Of a DNA stretch of 64,000 nucleotides, positions 60,401 to 64,000 are shown one piece after another. Every line of letters begins with the position of its first letter. Within the stretch, counting starts at the first letter, position 1. Origin of the DNA: Epiperipatus broadwayi (Eukaryota; Onychophora; Udeonychophora; Euonychophora; Peripatidae). The stretch spans positions 1,435,279 to 1,499,278 of the forward strand of contig JAQFVV010006275.1 of assembly GCA_028023455.1 (NCBI GenBank), written 5' to 3'. The notes beneath the pieces are model-generated. The model had not been told where the DNA came from. It was given only the letters and a program-made list of their open reading frames with translations, and searched no databases. The position numbers and the translations under genes are program-made.

Positions 60401-63400
60401 TGATCCTAGAGAGTTGCAATGTCTATAAATAATAAAATCACATACACTATAATTCTTGAATGTAAAACTCATATAATTAAGTGCAAACTTTTTCTAAAAA
60501 TTGTTTCTAAAGCACAGGATTTGATCCACAAAAAAATTTCATAAGATTTTCTGAAATATTTTTATATAATTATATTTTATATAAGAAGCAAAATATATAT
60601 ATATATAAAAAAAACATATTGCATGTATAAAATTTTGATTGTTCTAAAAGTCTGTGATAAAATATTAATATATGAAATAATTAAGAGTATATTTTAATAT
60701 GATTTTAAAAATATAAGGTATGACAATTACTGTATTTGGATTAAATTGTGACTTTTGGTACTGAATAATAGAAGTCCCATTATATTTTATAATGTGAAGG
60801 AATTCATTGCCAATAAGTCTATAATGATTAATATTATTGTGATGTTTTGTCACTTTAAAAAATAAATAAATTGATAATCAAATTGTATCTAAATTAGTTT
60901 AGTCGTCTTTTTCTCTCTCTGCAAATTTCATTAATATTTTATTAATATTGTGAATTTTATTTTAAAAAATATCACATTTTGATCGTTCATATTTCTATGA
61001 ACAACTTATTCTAAAAATGGAACATATTAACTCAAACATTCCGTCATTTATGACAGACCTGTTTTTTTAATAATAACAACAAAGTCATAATAAATCTTTG
61101 AATTATTTTATTTGCTTATTGGGTAAAAAAAATACACAAAAATAATACAAATATGATTTTTTAAAACTGCATTTTCTCTGGCTCATTATGTATTGCAAAT
61201 CATTCGATATAACCGTCTCCTCCCAAAAACTGAGAACCCATGCTCTAAAGTTTATAAAATGAGCAAATGAAAGCAAACCAAGTTTCAATTATCGTATTTA
61301 CTTTGTTAAACAGAAAAAATATATAAATAACACTTTTGACTTTCCTTTTTATTGTACATTTACTTTCCCGAACTTTTTAAAATAAGGTTTTACTTTTTAA
61401 AGAAATTTCAAATTTTTGCCTTCATCAAATTTCAATATTTATAAAAGACAAACAAATATTGTATATAATAAAGACTCTAAAATAATAAATACAATTTTTA
61501 ACTTCAAGAAAATTTCAACTATTAATATTTTATATCAATAGTGGCTGTAATGCTAAACGAGATATATAAAACAACCCAAAAAATGGAAATACTACATAAT
61601 ATATTAAACATGCTATATATTAATGAGAGCATCATGTCTTTTTTTACATTAGTTCTTAAGTTATAACAAGCATATAATGCATCTATTTCTTAAATAATAA
61701 AGTTAAAAAAAAAAATGTGCGAAAAAGAAGCAAGTTCTCCAACAAGTTATAAATTACTTCAGAGACAACCGGACTTTTAATTTTAATAAAGTTTTTTGAT
61801 ATTTGAGATTCACTCTAGACAGCAACATATTTGAAATGTCATCTTCTAATTAGAAATAGGATGACTGTCTTTAACTGGATTTTTCAAATCTAATTTTAAA
61901 CACAGATTTTTAATTATTTCCAAGAAACTTTTAAAAAAAAAAAAAGGGGAGGGGGGATAGTAAAAAAAATACTATAACTTTTAAAAGGGAGAGCTTTTTT
62001 TTTTACTTCATTAAAGATTATATAGAAAACTTAAGGGGGGACATATGTTTAAAAATAAAACGATTTTACTTAAATGTTGTTACAAAATGTGTAATATGTA
62101 CATTATAAACTTCAGCTTTTTAATAATTAAATTACTCTGTAAAAAGACTCTCAAGTAAGAATTTATAAAATATGCTTCATACTAAGAATTGCAGATTTAG
62201 AAGACTGTTTTGTGAATTATTGTGAATGTTATTTATAATAAAGCATTAATATTCACAACTTCTAAGGGCAATGCAAAAATAAGTTCTATTTTATAGATTG
62301 TTATCATTATCCGAAGCAACTTTAACCCAGAGTGATAGATTATGCATTTGAGGTATTCAAGATAAATGAGATTTGGAGATCTTGTCTAATCTTTTCAAAT
62401 ATTGATATTTAAAAGAATATATAAAACGAAGTATTATTGAAAGTTTATAATTTAAATTATAAATGTAATTAGTGATTTCTAAGTCTTATGATGCTTCTTT
62501 AAATGAATAATTATAGCCAATGTTTATAGTATGGTTATATTCTAATACAAATTGTATTTATATTTTTTGGAGTTGCTTGAAAGAATAATCATCGGTCATA
62601 TCCTTGTATGAGCTAAAACTGTAAAGTTACATTTTTGTTGGTTTGAAGAATTCTGCGTATGCAGGACCCATGATATGCCTTTGCAGAAATCTGCTATAAC
62701 AGTACTCGACAAAGATCATAATAATCCAGACAACATTATTGTTTTATCATCCCAGCTCAAAATAAGTATTTATGAAGAATACTTCTTGTTTTCAAGTATT
62801 CAATTAAAAATTGTCATAAATCATAATTCACTTTTGCTGTTAGCACAGGCCTTTTAAGATTTTTTTTTTTTTTACTATAATATCATTAATAGCCTGCCTG
62901 AATTTAAATGTATTCTTTTTTTTTTTTTAATCCTTCTTTACCATTTTTATCATTTTTTAATTCTATACTTCTTTTGTGGTATTCATGATTTTGGTTTCAT
63001 TTTTAAATTCAGAACGTACATTTCATAATCATATGGCAAAATAAAAAATATGCCTTATTAAAACCTTTTTTTTTTTAAGAATGAAAATATATTTCTTTGA
63101 AATTAAACCTTTTAAATGCACTCCCAAGCTCTTTTAATTATTTTTTCCATTTTACTTTTTTTTAAAACTCAAGTATGTGTAATTTATTGGGCTGAGCAGG
63201 TTGTTCTTACAATACATATTTTAAAATGATAACATCGGAGATTTTTACTGTTACAGTAATTATGTTGGTGAAAAGCTTTATTCGTGAAGGAAGATTGGAT
63301 TAACAAGGCAACGGAATACAAACAATAACACTTGATAATCATCAGCATTAGTTTATTACCTTTAGTCATCCTTGTGAAAAAGCTATATCTGAAACCTTAA

Positions 63401-64000
63401 TGAGCCTTATTATTAAGATGTATGACTATTACACAACATTAAAAAAAAATAGACATTAAAAATTTAAAACCTTTCCAGAATTTGGATGTTGTTTGGCATA
63501 ATTTATCCAAATTAGGGTAAAATTTTGATTATTTTTTTTGGATTTTTTTTTCCTTAGGTAAAACATTGCTTATATGTCTGCATTGCTGAACATAGTATTT
63601 ATTTTACAAGCAAAATTATCTTGGAGTTGTCTTCTGAAGATTAATAGGAGTAAAACACTGACATTCCATCTTTGAATTTTTCTTTAAGGCAGAATCAAAT
63701 TAAGCTTAAAATATTATTATTTACTTAAATAACAAAATATTTCACATTTTTGATATTTTAGTTTTTGCTTTCTGTTTGGTTTTAATATAGACATTTAGCA
63801 AAGGAAAGTATTAATACAACACATTTTAAACATATTTCCTTGCAGCAATTAATGTTTTAAAAAAAGAGTACTGAACTTAATGAGAAGTAATTCCCTAGCA
63901 TATAAAATAAAGAAATGGCATTGAAACCTAACTATACTGTTTCAGTTTAAACATGTACAGTATATCTATTTAACACATGTAAATCCCAATGAGTCATTTA
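60401..64000. other. AT-rich DNA, no gene recognised
   Basis: Homopolymer-rich background (for example 61,931-61,957, 62,860-62,873 and 62,918-62,928). Short open frames at 60.7, 61.2, 62.7 and 63.3 kb show no motif. Confidence 0.5.

Overview
This is AT-rich (roughly three quarters A+T by eye) animal nuclear DNA with no intact host gene that I can recognise. Frequent stops in all frames, APE-type LINEs, hAT and mariner elements, tRNA-derived SINEs and a pure AAT microsatellite mark it as intergenic or intronic metazoan DNA. The phylum cannot be fixed from this window; chelicerates, cephalopods and cnidarians would all be compatible. Everything recognisable is mobile DNA, almost all of it decayed.

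Layout. 1-8.4 kb: AT-rich background, a hairpin repeat, a 0.5 kb foldback, a fragment of hammerhead family 1, and a 466 bp hAT deletion derivative carrying a BED-finger transposase remnant. 8.4-14.9 kb: mostly unresolved, with a 128 bp tandem duplication. 14.9-15.6 kb: mariner transposase remnant. 16.2-23.1 kb: a composite of two head-to-head copies of one APE-type LINE inside a single 14 bp target-site duplication. It was later hit by a hAT MITE and by a 1.25 kb hammerhead foldback that landed in the RT active-site codons. 23.5-28.1 kb: a second, nearly complete LINE (RNA-binding ORF1, APE endonuclease, RT) on the minus strand. 29.1-30.4 kb: a second hammerhead-type foldback. 32-40 kb: two SINEs, two hAT MITEs and an RTE fragment. 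42-48.2 kb: a direct tandem duplication whose two copies serve as each other's empty site for a SINE and for a hAT element containing (AAT)200. 48-64 kb: tRNA-like SINE remnants, an RTE LINE, two terminal-inverted-repeat elements, another LINE holding a Penelope-like fragment, and a last RTE fragment.

The most interesting signal is two related families of about 400-440 bp tandem repeats, each unit carrying a 40-nt motif with the layout of a type I hammerhead ribozyme. Two of the seven copies seen have an apparently complete core and cleavage triplet. The units sit as inverted, divergent tandem dimers. This is the expected layout of Penelope-element terminal repeats or animal retrozymes, and a Penelope-like C-terminal fragment lies at 59.3-59.6 kb. 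The divergent, 3'-ends-outward arrangement recurs in the 16.2-23.1 kb LINE composite, which suggests a shared integration route.
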